A stretch of 8,845 nt of DNA, from positions 1 through 8,845 of the forward strand of contig JALUJS010000412.1 in NCBI GenBank assembly GCA_027056825.1. The letters are read 5' to 3'. The position numbers and the translations under genes are program-made. This DNA comes from Candidatus Krumholzibacteriia bacterium. Its GTDB lineage: Bacteria; Krumholzibacteriota; Krumholzibacteriia; LZORAL124-64-63. Positions 1 to 5,927 of this stretch are shown here, one piece after another. Below the pieces are notes generated by a model. The model was not told where the DNA came from. It made no database searches and saw nothing but the letters and a program-made list of their open reading frames with translations. Within the stretch, counting starts at the first letter, position 1, and each line of letters begins with the position of its first letter.

Positions 1-78
1 TCCGCCGGGCGCCCCCTGGCCCTGGAACGCATACTCACCGCGGGCTTCGGCCGCCGCTCTGCGAGGGGATCCTCATGA
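1..78 (+). CDS. ribE: C-terminal end of an upstream gene, probably riboflavin synthase alpha chain (partial)
   Basis: An open frame enters from the left edge and stops at TGA 76-78, which overlaps the ribBA start codon in an ATGA arrangement (75-78). Only 25 residues are visible. They include PLALERILTAGF, which resembles the 'leu-x-x-x-Leu-x-x-x-Gly-Phe' tail that ends many riboflavin synthases after their second lumazine-binding domain. The place directly before ribBA and ribH fits the common ribD-ribE-ribBA-ribH order. The tail is too short to prove identity: the frame, stop and overlap are seen directly, while the ribE name is an inference from the short tail motif and context. If correct, the enzyme dismutates two lumazine molecules to riboflavin, the step after RibH. 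Confidence 0.5.
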   Translation, partial: SAGRPLALERILTAGFGRRSARGSS

Positions 79-1307
79 ACGAACCGCACGACACGCCGCC
101 GGACGCCGCCGCCGACTCCATTCCCGCCGCGCTGGAGGCCCTGCGGGCCGGCGAAATCGTCATCGTGGTCGATGACGAGGATCGCGAGAACGAGGGCGAT
201 TTCATCATCGCCGCGGAGAAGGTCACGCCCCAGGCGGTGAACTTCATCGCCAAGCACGGCCGCGGGCTGATCTGCCTGGCCGCCACCGGGGAACGCCTGC
301 GCGAGCTGGACATCGAGCCCATGGTCTCGCGCAACACCGCGGCCCTGGGGACCAACTTCACCGTGAGCATCGACGCGGCCGACGGGATCACCACCGGGAT
401 CAGCGCCGCCGACCGCGCGCGCACCGTGCAAGTCTTCATCGATCCGCGGACCCGGCCCCGGGACCTGGCGCGCCCCGGACACATCTTCCCGCTGGAGGCC
501 CAGCCGGGCGGGGTGCTGCAGCGCGCCGGGCACACCGAGGCCGTGGTGGACCTGTGTCGCGCCGCGGGGATGTACCCGGCTGGCCTGCTGTGCGAGATCA
601 TGGACGACGACGGGGAGATGGCGCGCATGCCGCGGCTGCGCGAACTGGCCCGGGAGCACGGGCTGCAGCTGATCACCATCGCGGACCTGATCGCCTGGCG
701 TCGCCGCAACGAGGTGCAGGTGGTGCGCGAGGCGGAGGTGCCCCTGCCCACCGACTGGGGCGAGTTCCAGATGGTGGCCTACTCCACCCGTGTGGACAAT
801 GCCACCCACGTGGCCCTGGTCATGGGGGAGATCACCCCCGACGAACCGGTGCTGGTGCGCGTGCACAGCGAGTGCATGACCGGCGACCTGTTCCACAGCC
901 TGCGCTGCGACTGCGGCCAGCAGATGGACGCCGCCCTGCGCACCATCGCGGCCATGGGCAAGGGCGTGTTCCTCTACATGCGCCAGGAGGGCCGCGGCAT
1001 CGGCCTGGTCAACAAGATGAAGGCCTACCGGCTGCAGGATCTGGGCGCCGATACGGTGGAGGCCAACGAGAAGCTGGGCTTCCCCGCGGACCTGCGGGAC
1101 TACGGCATCGGCGCGCAGATCCTGCGGGATCTGGGCGTGCGGCGCATGCGCCTGATGACCAACAACCCCCGCAAGATCGTGGGGCTGAAGAGCTACGGGC
1201 TGGAGGTGGTGGACCGGGTTCCCCTGGAGATCGAACCCAACCACCGCAACGAACGCTACCTCAAGACGAAGAAGGCCCGCATGGGCCACATCCTCGACCA
1301 CCTGTAA
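75..1307 (+). CDS. ribBA: Bifunctional 3,4-dihydroxy-2-butanone-4-phosphate synthase / GTP cyclohydrolase II (RibBA)
   Basis: This 410-residue cytosolic enzyme supplies both precursors of riboflavin. The N-terminal RibB domain (about 15-212) converts ribulose 5-phosphate to the four-carbon unit. It shows the acidic loop DDEDRENE (33-40), GTNFTVSID (92-100), GITTGISAADR (104-114), the catalytic RAGHTE (150-155, His153) and CEIMDDDG (173-180, Glu174). The C-terminal RibA domain (about 218-405) opens GTP. It has the three zinc cysteines C267, C278 and C280 with the usual spacing, RQEGRGIGL (303-311), Tyr318 and Arg341 at the positions equivalent to E. coli RibA Tyr105 and Arg128, and MTNNPRK (361-367). 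Both halves keep their key residues, so both activities are expected. The ATG start overlaps the stop of the upstream gene (ATGA), with GAGGGGAT before it as ribosome-binding site. ribH follows after 11 nt. Length is normal for the fusion. Confidence 0.97.
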   Translation: MNEPHDTPPDAAADSIPAALEALRAGEIVIVVDDEDRENEGDFIIAAEKVTPQAVNFIAKHGRGLICLAATGERLRELDIEPMVSRNTAALGTNFTVSIDAADGITTGISAADRARTVQVFIDPRTRPRDLARPGHIFPLEAQPGGVLQRAGHTEAVVDLCRAAGMYPAGLLCEIMDDDGEMARMPRLRELAREHGLQLITIADLIAWRRRNEVQVVREAEVPLPTDWGEFQMVAYSTRVDNATHVALVMGEITPDEPVLVRVHSECMTGDLFHSLRCDCGQQMDAALRTIAAMGKGVFLYMRQEGRGIGLVNKMKAYRLQDLGADTVEANEKLGFPADLRDYGIGAQILRDLGVRRMRLMTNNPRKIVGLKSYGLEVVDRVPLEIEPNHRNERYLKTKKARMGHILDHL

Positions 1308-1318
1308 AGGAGAGAACC

Positions 1319-1792
1319 ATGGGCAGGACCTTCGAAGGCAAGTTCGATTCCCGGGGCAGGAGGATCGCCGTGGTGGGAAGCCGCTTCAACGACTTCTTCA
1401 CCCGCGAGCTGATGGACGGGGCCCTGGACTGCCTGCACCGCCACGGCGTGCAGGACGACCAGATCGACACCGCCTGGGTGCCGGGCGGCTTCGAGATTCC
1501 CATCGCCGCCAAGCGCCTGGTTGAGACCGGCCGCTACGCCGCGGTGGTGTGCGTGGGCTGCATCATCCAGGGCGACACGCCGCACTTCCACTACGTGGCC
1601 AGCGAGGTGACCAAGGGCATCGCCCAGGTCTCCCTGAACTCGGACATCCCGGTGGTCTTCGGCATCGTCACGGCCGAGACCCTGGACCAGGCCATCGAGC
1701 GCAGCGGCACCAAGGCCGGCAACAAGGGCTTCGACGCCGCCCTGACGGCCCTGGAGATGATCGATCTTTGCGCGGCCATCGACGAGGGTTGA
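1319..1792 (+). CDS. ribH: 6,7-dimethyl-8-ribityllumazine synthase
   Basis: This 157-residue protein condenses the pyrimidine made by the RibA/RibD branch with dihydroxybutanone phosphate from RibB, giving lumazine, the substrate of riboflavin synthase. Family enzymes form pentamers or 60-subunit capsids. Visible motifs are SRFN (21-24), VPGGFEIP (54-61, where many homologs have VPGAFEIP), GCIIQGDTPHFHYV (80-93) with the catalytic His at 89, PVVFGIVTAETLDQA (111-125), and the phosphate-binding end SGTKAGNKGFDAA (129-141). The His at 91 sits where many homologs have Asp or Glu; this looks like a minor variant. The ATG is chosen because AAAGGAGAG (1306-1314) gives a strong Shine-Dalgarno 6 nt upstream and the protein then begins at the usual family N-terminus. 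It follows ribBA by 11 nt, so the two are almost certainly co-transcribed. Confidence 0.97.
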   Translation: MGRTFEGKFDSRGRRIAVVGSRFNDFFTRELMDGALDCLHRHGVQDDQIDTAWVPGGFEIPIAAKRLVETGRYAAVVCVGCIIQGDTPHFHYVASEVTKGIAQVSLNSDIPVVFGIVTAETLDQAIERSGTKAGNKGFDAALTALEMIDLCAAIDEG

Positions 1793-1800
1793 GGGGCGCC

Positions 1801-2340
1801 ATGAACGGACCACGACGCCCGCAACCGGGCCGGTACGATCCGTACTACCAGACGTACCTGGATCTCGTGCCGTCGGAGGTCGAGGACATCATCGGGCACC
1901 TCAAGCGGCAGGGCCTGGTGATGCTCAACCTCATGCGCGCGCTCACCGAGGAACGGGCCGCTGGCCGCTACGGGCCGGACAAGTGGTCGGTGAAGGAGGT
2001 GGTGGGGCACCTCATCGACACCGAGCGCCTGTTCGCCTTCCGCAGCCTGTGGATCGCCCGCGGGGCCGGCCCGGAACAGCCGGGCATGGATCAGGACGCC
2101 TGGGTGGCGACGGCCGGGTCCCACGCGCGCACGCTGGCCGACCTGCGGCGCGAGCAGCACGTGTGCCGCACCGACCACCTGTACCTGTGGCGCGGTTTTC
2201 CCGCCGCCGCGTGGGAGCGCAGGGGCGTGTGCAACGGCGCGGAAGTGACCGCCGGGGCGATACCGTGGCTGGTGGCCGGTCACGAGCGGCACCACCTGAA
2301 CGTGTTGCGCGACCGTTACGGCCTGCCCGTCGACGGCTGA
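1801..2340 (+). CDS. DinB superfamily (DinB_2 type) putative metal-dependent protein
   Basis: This 179-residue protein shows the DinB/YfiT-like four-helix-bundle pattern: KWSVKEVVGHLIDTER (61-76), an arginine-rich second segment FRSLWIARG (80-88), QDAW (98-101), and the C-terminal GHERHHLNVL (160-169) followed by RYGLP (172-176). H70, H161 and H165 match the three histidines that bind a metal ion in the family. Known members include bacillithiol or mycothiol S-transferases and many proteins of unknown role, and the sequence gives no basis for choosing a substrate. The gene lies 8 nt after ribH, with GAGGGG (1791-1796) as a plausible ribosome-binding site, so it is probably the last gene of the riboflavin operon. 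Its link to riboflavin synthesis is unknown. Family assignment is firm; function is not. Confidence 0.85.
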   Translation: MNGPRRPQPGRYDPYYQTYLDLVPSEVEDIIGHLKRQGLVMLNLMRALTEERAAGRYGPDKWSVKEVVGHLIDTERLFAFRSLWIARGAGPEQPGMDQDAWVATAGSHARTLADLRREQHVCRTDHLYLWRGFPAAAWERRGVCNGAEVTAGAIPWLVAGHERHHLNVLRDRYGLPVDG

Positions 2341-2344
2341 GCCG

Positions 2345-2373
2345 TTGCAATCACCGCGGCGACAGGTTAGAAT
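2345..2373 (+). promoter_or_regulatory. Sigma70-type promoter for the nusB operon
   Basis: TTGCAA (2345-2350, 4 of 6 to the -35 consensus) and TAGAAT (2368-2373, 5 of 6 to the -10 consensus) are separated by exactly 17 nt. They lie in the first non-coding gap of the window, and the -10 region (GGTTAGAATTACA) is an AT island in very GC-rich DNA. Transcription would start near 2380, giving nusB a leader of about 108 nt. Prediction only; the start site is inferred. Confidence 0.6.
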
Positions 2374-2379
2374 TACAGG

Positions 2380-2406
2380 GGGAAGGCGCAGCCTTCCCTT
2401 CTGTTT
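2380..2406 (+). terminator. Perfect 8-bp hairpin with U-rich tail: intrinsic-terminator-like, or 5' stem-loop of the nusB mRNA
   Basis: GGGAAGGC (2380-2387), loop GCA, and GCCTTCCC (2391-2398) form a perfect stem that two G-U pairs can extend. TTCTGTTT (2399-2406) follows directly. This is the form of a Rho-independent terminator, and its place 40 nt after the DinB-family gene suits termination of the riboflavin operon. A transcript from the promoter just upstream would begin at the hairpin itself. For that RNA it would be too close to the start to terminate and would act as a 5' cap-like stem-loop. Both roles may hold. Confidence 0.55.
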
Positions 2407-2410
2407 GACA
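2399..2410 (+). promoter_or_regulatory. boxA-like element, copy 1
   Basis: TTCTGTTTGACA, followed by ATGA, resembles the rRNA antitermination boxA (E. coli form TGCTCTTTAACA). It is 9 of 12 identical to the second copy 64 nt downstream, sharing CT-TTTGACA with one changed base. It begins directly at the end of the first hairpin, so it also supplies that hairpin's U-rich tail. On its own this match could be chance. The second, better copy in front of nusB is what makes it worth recording. Confidence 0.4.
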
Positions 2411-2420
2411 ATGACATGGC

Positions 2421-2457
2421 CCGGATCATCGCCCCCAGCGGCGGGGCCGTGATCCGG
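2421..2457 (+). promoter_or_regulatory. Long hairpin in the nusB leader, between the two boxA-like elements
   Basis: CCGGATCA (2421-2428) pairs perfectly with TGATCCGG (2450-2457). A G-U pair and one mismatch follow, then GCCCC (2431-2435) pairs with GGGGC (2443-2447), leaving loop CAGCGGC. No U-tract follows at once, so it is not a typical intrinsic terminator. It precedes the second boxA-like element by 5 nt, an order similar to the hairpin-then-boxA layout of rRNA leaders. The CCCCC of its left arm could alternatively pair with the GGGG of the nusB ribosome-binding site. Structure is read by eye; function is inferred. Confidence 0.5.
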
Positions 2458-2462
2458 CAGAG

Positions 2463-2474
2463 GGCTCTTTGACA
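2463..2474 (+). promoter_or_regulatory. boxA-like element, copy 2, abutting the nusB ribosome-binding site
   Basis: GGCTCTTTGACA matches E. coli boxA (TGCTCTTTAACA) at 10 of 12 positions, and CTCTTTGACA-type boxA sequences are familiar from rRNA leaders of other proteobacteria. Its last base is the first base of AGGGGA (2474-2479), the Shine-Dalgarno of nusB. The NusB-S10 complex is known to bind boxA RNA. Binding here would lie against the ribosome-binding site of the gene for NusB itself, and could block its translation or change elongation into the operon. Confidence 0.6.
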
Positions 2475-2487
2475 GGGGAATAGGACC

Positions 2488-2961
2488 GTGGGCAAGCGCA
2501 GAAAGGGACGGGAGATCGTCCTGCAATCCATGTACGCGTCGCTGATCAACGGGGCGCCCCTGCTCGAGGTCCTCGACGACCAGATCCTGCAGCGGGAATC
2601 CGCCCCCGAGACGGCCGCCTTCGCCCGCGACCTGGCCGGCAAGGTCAAGGCCCACAGCGCCGAGATCGACCGTTGGCTCCGGACCCTGGTGACGGCCAAC
2701 TGGGATCCCGACCGCCTGGGAACCCTGGAAATCGTCATCCTGTCCATGGGGCTGGCCGAACTGCGCTATAGTCCCGACGTTCCCCATCCGGTGGTCATCA
2801 ACGAGGCCCTGGAACTGACCCACCGCTATTGCGAGGACGGGGCCGTGGGTTTCGTCAACGGCGTGCTGGACAAGGCCGCGGCCGAGGTCGCCGCGGACCA
2901 TGCCGGATCCGGCCCCGAGAACGCCGGCGAGGCCGGCGGCAAGGACAGGGAAGCCCCGTGA
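2488..2961 (+). CDS. nusB: Transcription antitermination / termination factor NusB
   Basis: This 157-residue all-helical RNA-binding protein pairs with ribosomal protein S10 (NusE) on boxA RNA to modify RNA polymerase for rRNA transcription. Family signatures are RRKGREIVLQSMYA (4-17), FARDLAGKV (45-53), IDRWLRTL (60-67), NWDPDRLGTLEIVIL (71-85), ELRYSPDVPHPVVINEALEL (91-110) and GFVNGVLDK (121-129). Residues after about 134 form an Ala/Gly/Glu-rich tail that looks disordered and is not part of the fold. The start is GTG, with AGGGGA (2474-2479) 8 nt upstream; translating from there gives the normal N-terminus. The 147-nt gap before it holds a promoter, two hairpins and two boxA-like elements, which suggests autoregulation. 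The stop overlaps the next start (GTGA, 2958-2961), so translation of the methyltransferase is probably coupled to it. The linkage ribH-nusB is common in bacteria. Confidence 0.95.
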   Translation: MGKRRKGREIVLQSMYASLINGAPLLEVLDDQILQRESAPETAAFARDLAGKVKAHSAEIDRWLRTLVTANWDPDRLGTLEIVILSMGLAELRYSPDVPHPVVINEALELTHRYCEDGAVGFVNGVLDKAAAEVAADHAGSGPENAGEAGGKDREAP

Positions 2962-3770
2962 GAGCCTCCACCCCCGAACACTGGCAGCGATTCTGGGACC
3001 AGGCCGAGGCCATCGACCTGGACGAGGTGTACGACAACGACGGCCGGCTGGTGCGCGAGATCACGCGCCTGCTGGACCTTGAGCGCCGCGGCGACCTGCA
3101 GGGCGTGCGCATCCTGGAGGTCGGCGCCGGCTCGGGCCGGGACGCCGTGGCGTTGGCCCGCGCCGGGGCCGAGGTCGTCACCCTCGACTACGTGCGCGGT
3201 TCCCTGGACCTGACCGTGCGGGCGGCCGGCCAGGCGGGCGTGAGCGTCCTGCCGGTGTGCGGCGACGGCCTGGGTTCGCCGTTCGCCGACGGGACCTTCG
3301 ACGTGGTCTTCCACCAGGGGCTGCTCGAACACTTCCGCGACCCGGTCCCCCTGCTGCGGGACAACGTCCGCATCCTCAAGCCCGGCGGTTTCCTGGTGGT
3401 GGACGTGCCCCAGACCTTCCACTACTACACCGTGGGCAAGCAGATCCTCATCGCCCTGAACCGGTGGTTCGCCGGCTGGGAGACCCAGTTCACCGTGGGC
3501 CAGCTCGAGCAGCTCATGGCCGCGCGCGGGCTGGAACACGTCCGCAGCTACGGGGACTGGATGGTGCCGGGCCTGTGGTACCGCGCCCTGCGCAAGATCC
3601 TGGTCACGCGGCTGGGCTGGAAGCTGCCCATGCGTCCGGAGCCCGTGCCCTTGCTGGCCCGGCTGGGGGAGAAATGGCGCGCCTGGTTCGGGCGCCGCCG
3701 CCTGGCGCTCTACACCACGCCCACCATCGGGATCATCGGCCGCAAACCGTCCCCGGCGGCCGACCGCTGA
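2958..3770 (+). CDS. Class I SAM-dependent methyltransferase
   Basis: This 270-residue protein has a Rossmann methyltransferase core: motif I ILEVGAGSGRD (52-62), an acidic end of strand 2 at VVTLDY (73-78, Asp77), GDGLGSPFADGTFDVVF (102-118), GLLEHF (121-126) and LKPGGFLVVDVPQ (140-152). The C-terminal third (about 155-270) is rich in Trp, Leu and Arg, with basic stretches such as RRR (246-248), and may form a substrate or membrane-contact region; this is inference. The GTG start at 2958 overlaps the nusB stop and has AGGGA (2947-2951) upstream. The open frame extends further upstream, but only inside nusB. Its neighbours, a GT4 glycosyltransferase and a flippase-like membrane protein, suggest methylation of a sugar, glycan or lipid carrier. 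The substrate cannot be read from sequence, and ubiquinone/menaquinone-type methyltransferases share the same core. Confidence 0.85.
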   Translation: MRASTPEHWQRFWDQAEAIDLDEVYDNDGRLVREITRLLDLERRGDLQGVRILEVGAGSGRDAVALARAGAEVVTLDYVRGSLDLTVRAAGQAGVSVLPVCGDGLGSPFADGTFDVVFHQGLLEHFRDPVPLLRDNVRILKPGGFLVVDVPQTFHYYTVGKQILIALNRWFAGWETQFTVGQLEQLMAARGLEHVRSYGDWMVPGLWYRALRKILVTRLGWKLPMRPEPVPLLARLGEKWRAWFGRRRLALYTTPTIGIIGRKPSPAADR

Positions 3771-3775
3771 ACCGT

Positions 3776-3781
3776 GGAGGT
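3776..3781 (+). promoter_or_regulatory. Strong ribosome-binding site that fixes an apparent CTG start
   Basis: GGAGGT is a near-perfect Shine-Dalgarno placed 6 nt before the CTG at 3788. No ATG, GTG or TTG in the correct frame has as good a spacing: TTG 3794 is 12 nt away and GTG 3803 is 21 nt away. It decides the start of the following glycosyltransferase. Confidence 0.6.
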
Positions 3782-3787
3782 CTCGCC

Positions 3788-4912
3788 CTGAAGTTGCTGG
3801 CGGTGAACTGGCGGGATATCGGCGACCCCCTGGGGGGCGGGGCCGAGTTGCACCTGCACCACATCCTCAAGGGCGCGGCCGCCGCCGGCTGGCAGGTGGA
3901 CCTGGTGTGCAGCGCCTACGCCGGGGCCCCGGCCGAGGACGAGATCGACGGCGTGCACATCCTGCGCCGCGGACACTGGGCGGTGGCCAACTTCGTCCTG
4001 CCGCCCCTGGTGCGTCGCCTCCTGCGCCGCGGGAACTACGACCTTCTGGTCGAGGACATCAACAAGATCCCCTTCTACACCCCCCTGTACCGCGGCGACA
4101 CGCCCCTGGTGGCCATCGTGCCCCACCTGTTCGGCCGCACGGTGTACCGGGAGGCGAACCCCCTCCTGGCCACCTACGTCTACGCGGCCGAAAGCCTCAT
4201 CCCGCGCCTTTACCGCGACGTGGATTTCGAGGTCATCAGCCCCTCGACCCGCGACGACCTGGTCGCCCGCGGGCTGGACGGCGGGCGCATCCGGACCATC
4301 TACTGCGGCATGGACCACGCGCGCTTCACCCTGACCGATCCGCCGCCGCGCGCCGACGATCCCCTGATCGTGTCCTGGAGCCGCCTGCGGCGCTACAAGA
4401 GCCTCGACGTGGCCCTGCGGGCCTTCGCCCTGATCCACGCCGCCCTGCCGGAAGCGCGCATGTTGGTCATGGGCCGGGGGCCGGACGAGGCCCGGCTGCG
4501 GCGCCTGTGCGGCAAGCTCGGCCTGGATGCGTCCGTGGAGTTCCGCGGCTTCCAGCCCTGGGACGAACTCGTGCGCACCCTGCACCGGTGCCATCTGTTC
4601 CTGAACCCCAGCCCCAAGGAGGGTTGGGGGCTGACCGTGATCGAGGCGGGCCAGTGCGGCCTGCCGGTGATCGCCAGCGACCGACCGGGCCTGAAGGACT
4701 CGGTGCGTGACGGCGTGACCGGGGTGCTGGTGCCCTACGGCGACCACGCCGCCATGGCGTCGGCGGCCCTCGAGCTGCTGAACGACCGGCGGCGCTGGAC
4801 GGCCATGAGCGACCAGGCCCGGCGCTGGGCCGCGGGGTTCAGCTGGGAGCGCTGTGTCGGTGAGTCCCTGGAGCTGTTCGAACAGGTGGCCCGCCGGGAG
4901 CGGCGGACATGA
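3788..4912 (+). CDS. GT4-family glycosyltransferase (GT-B fold), apparent CTG start
   Basis: This 374-residue enzyme should transfer a sugar from a nucleotide donor to a lipid-linked or glycan acceptor at the inner face of the membrane. The N-terminal domain begins MKLLAVNWRDIGDPLGGGAE (1-20), the acceptor-side GGAE loop typical of the family. The C-terminal domain has the donor-binding run VSWSRLRRYKSLDVAL (195-210), VMGRGPDEARL (227-237), VEFRGF (250-255) and the retaining-GT motif E278-x7-E286 in PKEGWGLTVIEA, then GLPVIASDRPGL (291-302) and DGVTGVLVP (308-316). Homologs commonly start M-K-hydrophobic-LAVNWRD, which maps the start to CTG 3788 behind GGAGGT. TTG 3794 is the fallback, shortening the protein by two residues. 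It follows the methyltransferase by 17 nt, and its stop overlaps the next gene (ATGA). Sugar and acceptor are unknown. Confidence 0.9.
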   Translation: MKLLAVNWRDIGDPLGGGAELHLHHILKGAAAAGWQVDLVCSAYAGAPAEDEIDGVHILRRGHWAVANFVLPPLVRRLLRRGNYDLLVEDINKIPFYTPLYRGDTPLVAIVPHLFGRTVYREANPLLATYVYAAESLIPRLYRDVDFEVISPSTRDDLVARGLDGGRIRTIYCGMDHARFTLTDPPPRADDPLIVSWSRLRRYKSLDVALRAFALIHAALPEARMLVMGRGPDEARLRRLCGKLGLDASVEFRGFQPWDELVRTLHRCHLFLNPSPKEGWGLTVIEAGQCGLPVIASDRPGLKDSVRDGVTGVLVPYGDHAAMASAALELLNDRRRWTAMSDQARRWAAGFSWERCVGESLELFEQVARRERRT

Positions 4913-5883
4913 CCGGGCTGGGGCGGAGTGTGGATCGGCGCGGACTGCTCGTTTTCGCGGGCAAGCTGGCGGTCAGCGCCGGGTTGATCTGGTTCGTGCT
5001 GTCCCGGCTATCGCTGCACGAGATCCAGGCCGCCATGACCAGGCCCCGCTGGGAGTTCCTGGCCGCGGCCCTGGGCGTCTACGGCCTGTCCGCCCTGGGC
5101 GGGGCCCTGCAGTGGGCCTGGATCCTGCAGGCAGGCGGCATCGCCTCGCCTCGCCGCCGCATCCTGCGCGTGTACTTCATCGGGCTGTTCTTCAACAACT
5201 TCCTGCCGGCAAACATCGGCGGCGACGCCTGGAAGATCGTGGACCTGGGCGGCCAGGAGGGACGGCGGCTGGGAGTCTTCTGCGCCACCCTGCTGGACCG
5301 GCTCATCGGCCTGGGGGCGCTGTCCCTGTTCGCGGTGCTCGTGCAGGGAGCGGCCACGGCGGCCTCGATCCCGTTGCCGGCGGTGACGCTGGTGATGGTG
5401 CCGGTGCTGCTGGCGCTGGCGGTGATCCTGATGGTGCTGCTTTCGCGGCGCCTGGGCTTCGGGACCACGGCCCTGCTGGAACGCACGCACCTGCAGGTGC
5501 TGGCGCGGCCCATGGCCCGCATCACCGGGGAGCTGGCCCTTTACCGGCCCCGCGTTCGCTGGCTGCAGCGGATCTTCATGTTCAGCGTGGGGGTGCAGCT
5601 GCTGCGCATGGCCACCCACGTGCTGGTGGCCCTGGGGCTGGGTTTCGCCCTGACCTGGGAGCAGGCCGTCCAGCTCATGGTCCTGATTCCCGTGCTGGCG
5701 GTGGGCCTGACCCTGCCGGTGACCATCAACGGCATCGGCCTGCGGGAATCCATCTCCGCGGAACTGCTGGTCTGGGCCGGCCTGGCCCCCTCCGAGGCGG
5801 TGGCCATGGAGGTGGCGGCCTACCTGGTCATGGTGGTCTTCAGCCTGACCGGCGGTCTGCTGCTGCTGACCCGGCGGCGTTAA
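4909..5883 (+). CDS. Lysylphosphatidylglycerol synthase-like (UPF0104/YbhN) integral membrane protein
   Basis: This 324-residue protein has about eight hydrophobic segments (roughly 13-31, 49-70, 86-103, 128-146, 156-178, 222-247, 252-272 and 303-321). The conserved blocks are FFNNFLPANIGGDAWKI (94-110) and TLPVTINGIGLRE (268-280), which mark the membrane domain found in MprF and in AglD/YbhN-like proteins. The cytosolic aminoacyl-transfer domain of full MprF is absent, so lysyl-lipid synthesis is not expected. Stand-alone members are often next to glycosyltransferases and are suspected to move or modify lipid carriers, but most are uncharacterised. The ATG overlaps the glycosyltransferase stop (ATGA, 4909-4912), so the two are probably translationally coupled and may act on the same lipid-linked sugar. 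The TAA stop ends the operon before a 203-nt gap. Confidence 0.88.
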   Translation: MTGLGRSVDRRGLLVFAGKLAVSAGLIWFVLSRLSLHEIQAAMTRPRWEFLAAALGVYGLSALGGALQWAWILQAGGIASPRRRILRVYFIGLFFNNFLPANIGGDAWKIVDLGGQEGRRLGVFCATLLDRLIGLGALSLFAVLVQGAATAASIPLPAVTLVMVPVLLALAVILMVLLSRRLGFGTTALLERTHLQVLARPMARITGELALYRPRVRWLQRIFMFSVGVQLLRMATHVLVALGLGFALTWEQAVQLMVLIPVLAVGLTLPVTINGIGLRESISAELLVWAGLAPSEAVAMEVAAYLVMVVFSLTGGLLLLTRRR

Positions 5884-5927
5884 CCCGGGTTGCCTGGTAT
5901 CGCGATGCGACGCTCGGGGCCGGGGCA

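Noticed and set aside
1..74. An FMN riboswitch upstream of the riboflavin genes
   Set aside because: The visible upstream sequence is coding (it overlaps the ribBA start), with none of the conserved FMN aptamer segments. Any riboswitch would be outside the window.
554..1318. An upstream extension of the ribH reading frame into ribBA
   Set aside because: The frame is open only because of GC bias. The strong Shine-Dalgarno at 1308-1312 and the family N-terminus place the start at ATG 1319.
2405..2433. TTGACA at 2405-2410 as a perfect -35 box
   Set aside because: At 17 nt downstream the -10 position reads ATCGCC, with no AT-rich hexamer nearby. The TTGACA is better explained as the end of the boxA-like element.
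2469..2488. TTGACA at 2469-2474 as a -35 box
   Set aside because: Any -10 would fall at or inside the nusB start region, and no TATAAT-like sequence is found there; it belongs to the second boxA-like element.
1591..2901. A 436-codon minus-strand frame spanning ribH, the DinB-family gene and nusB
   Set aside because: It crosses three well-supported plus-strand genes and the nusB leader, has low-complexity composition and no motif; it is a GC-bias shadow.
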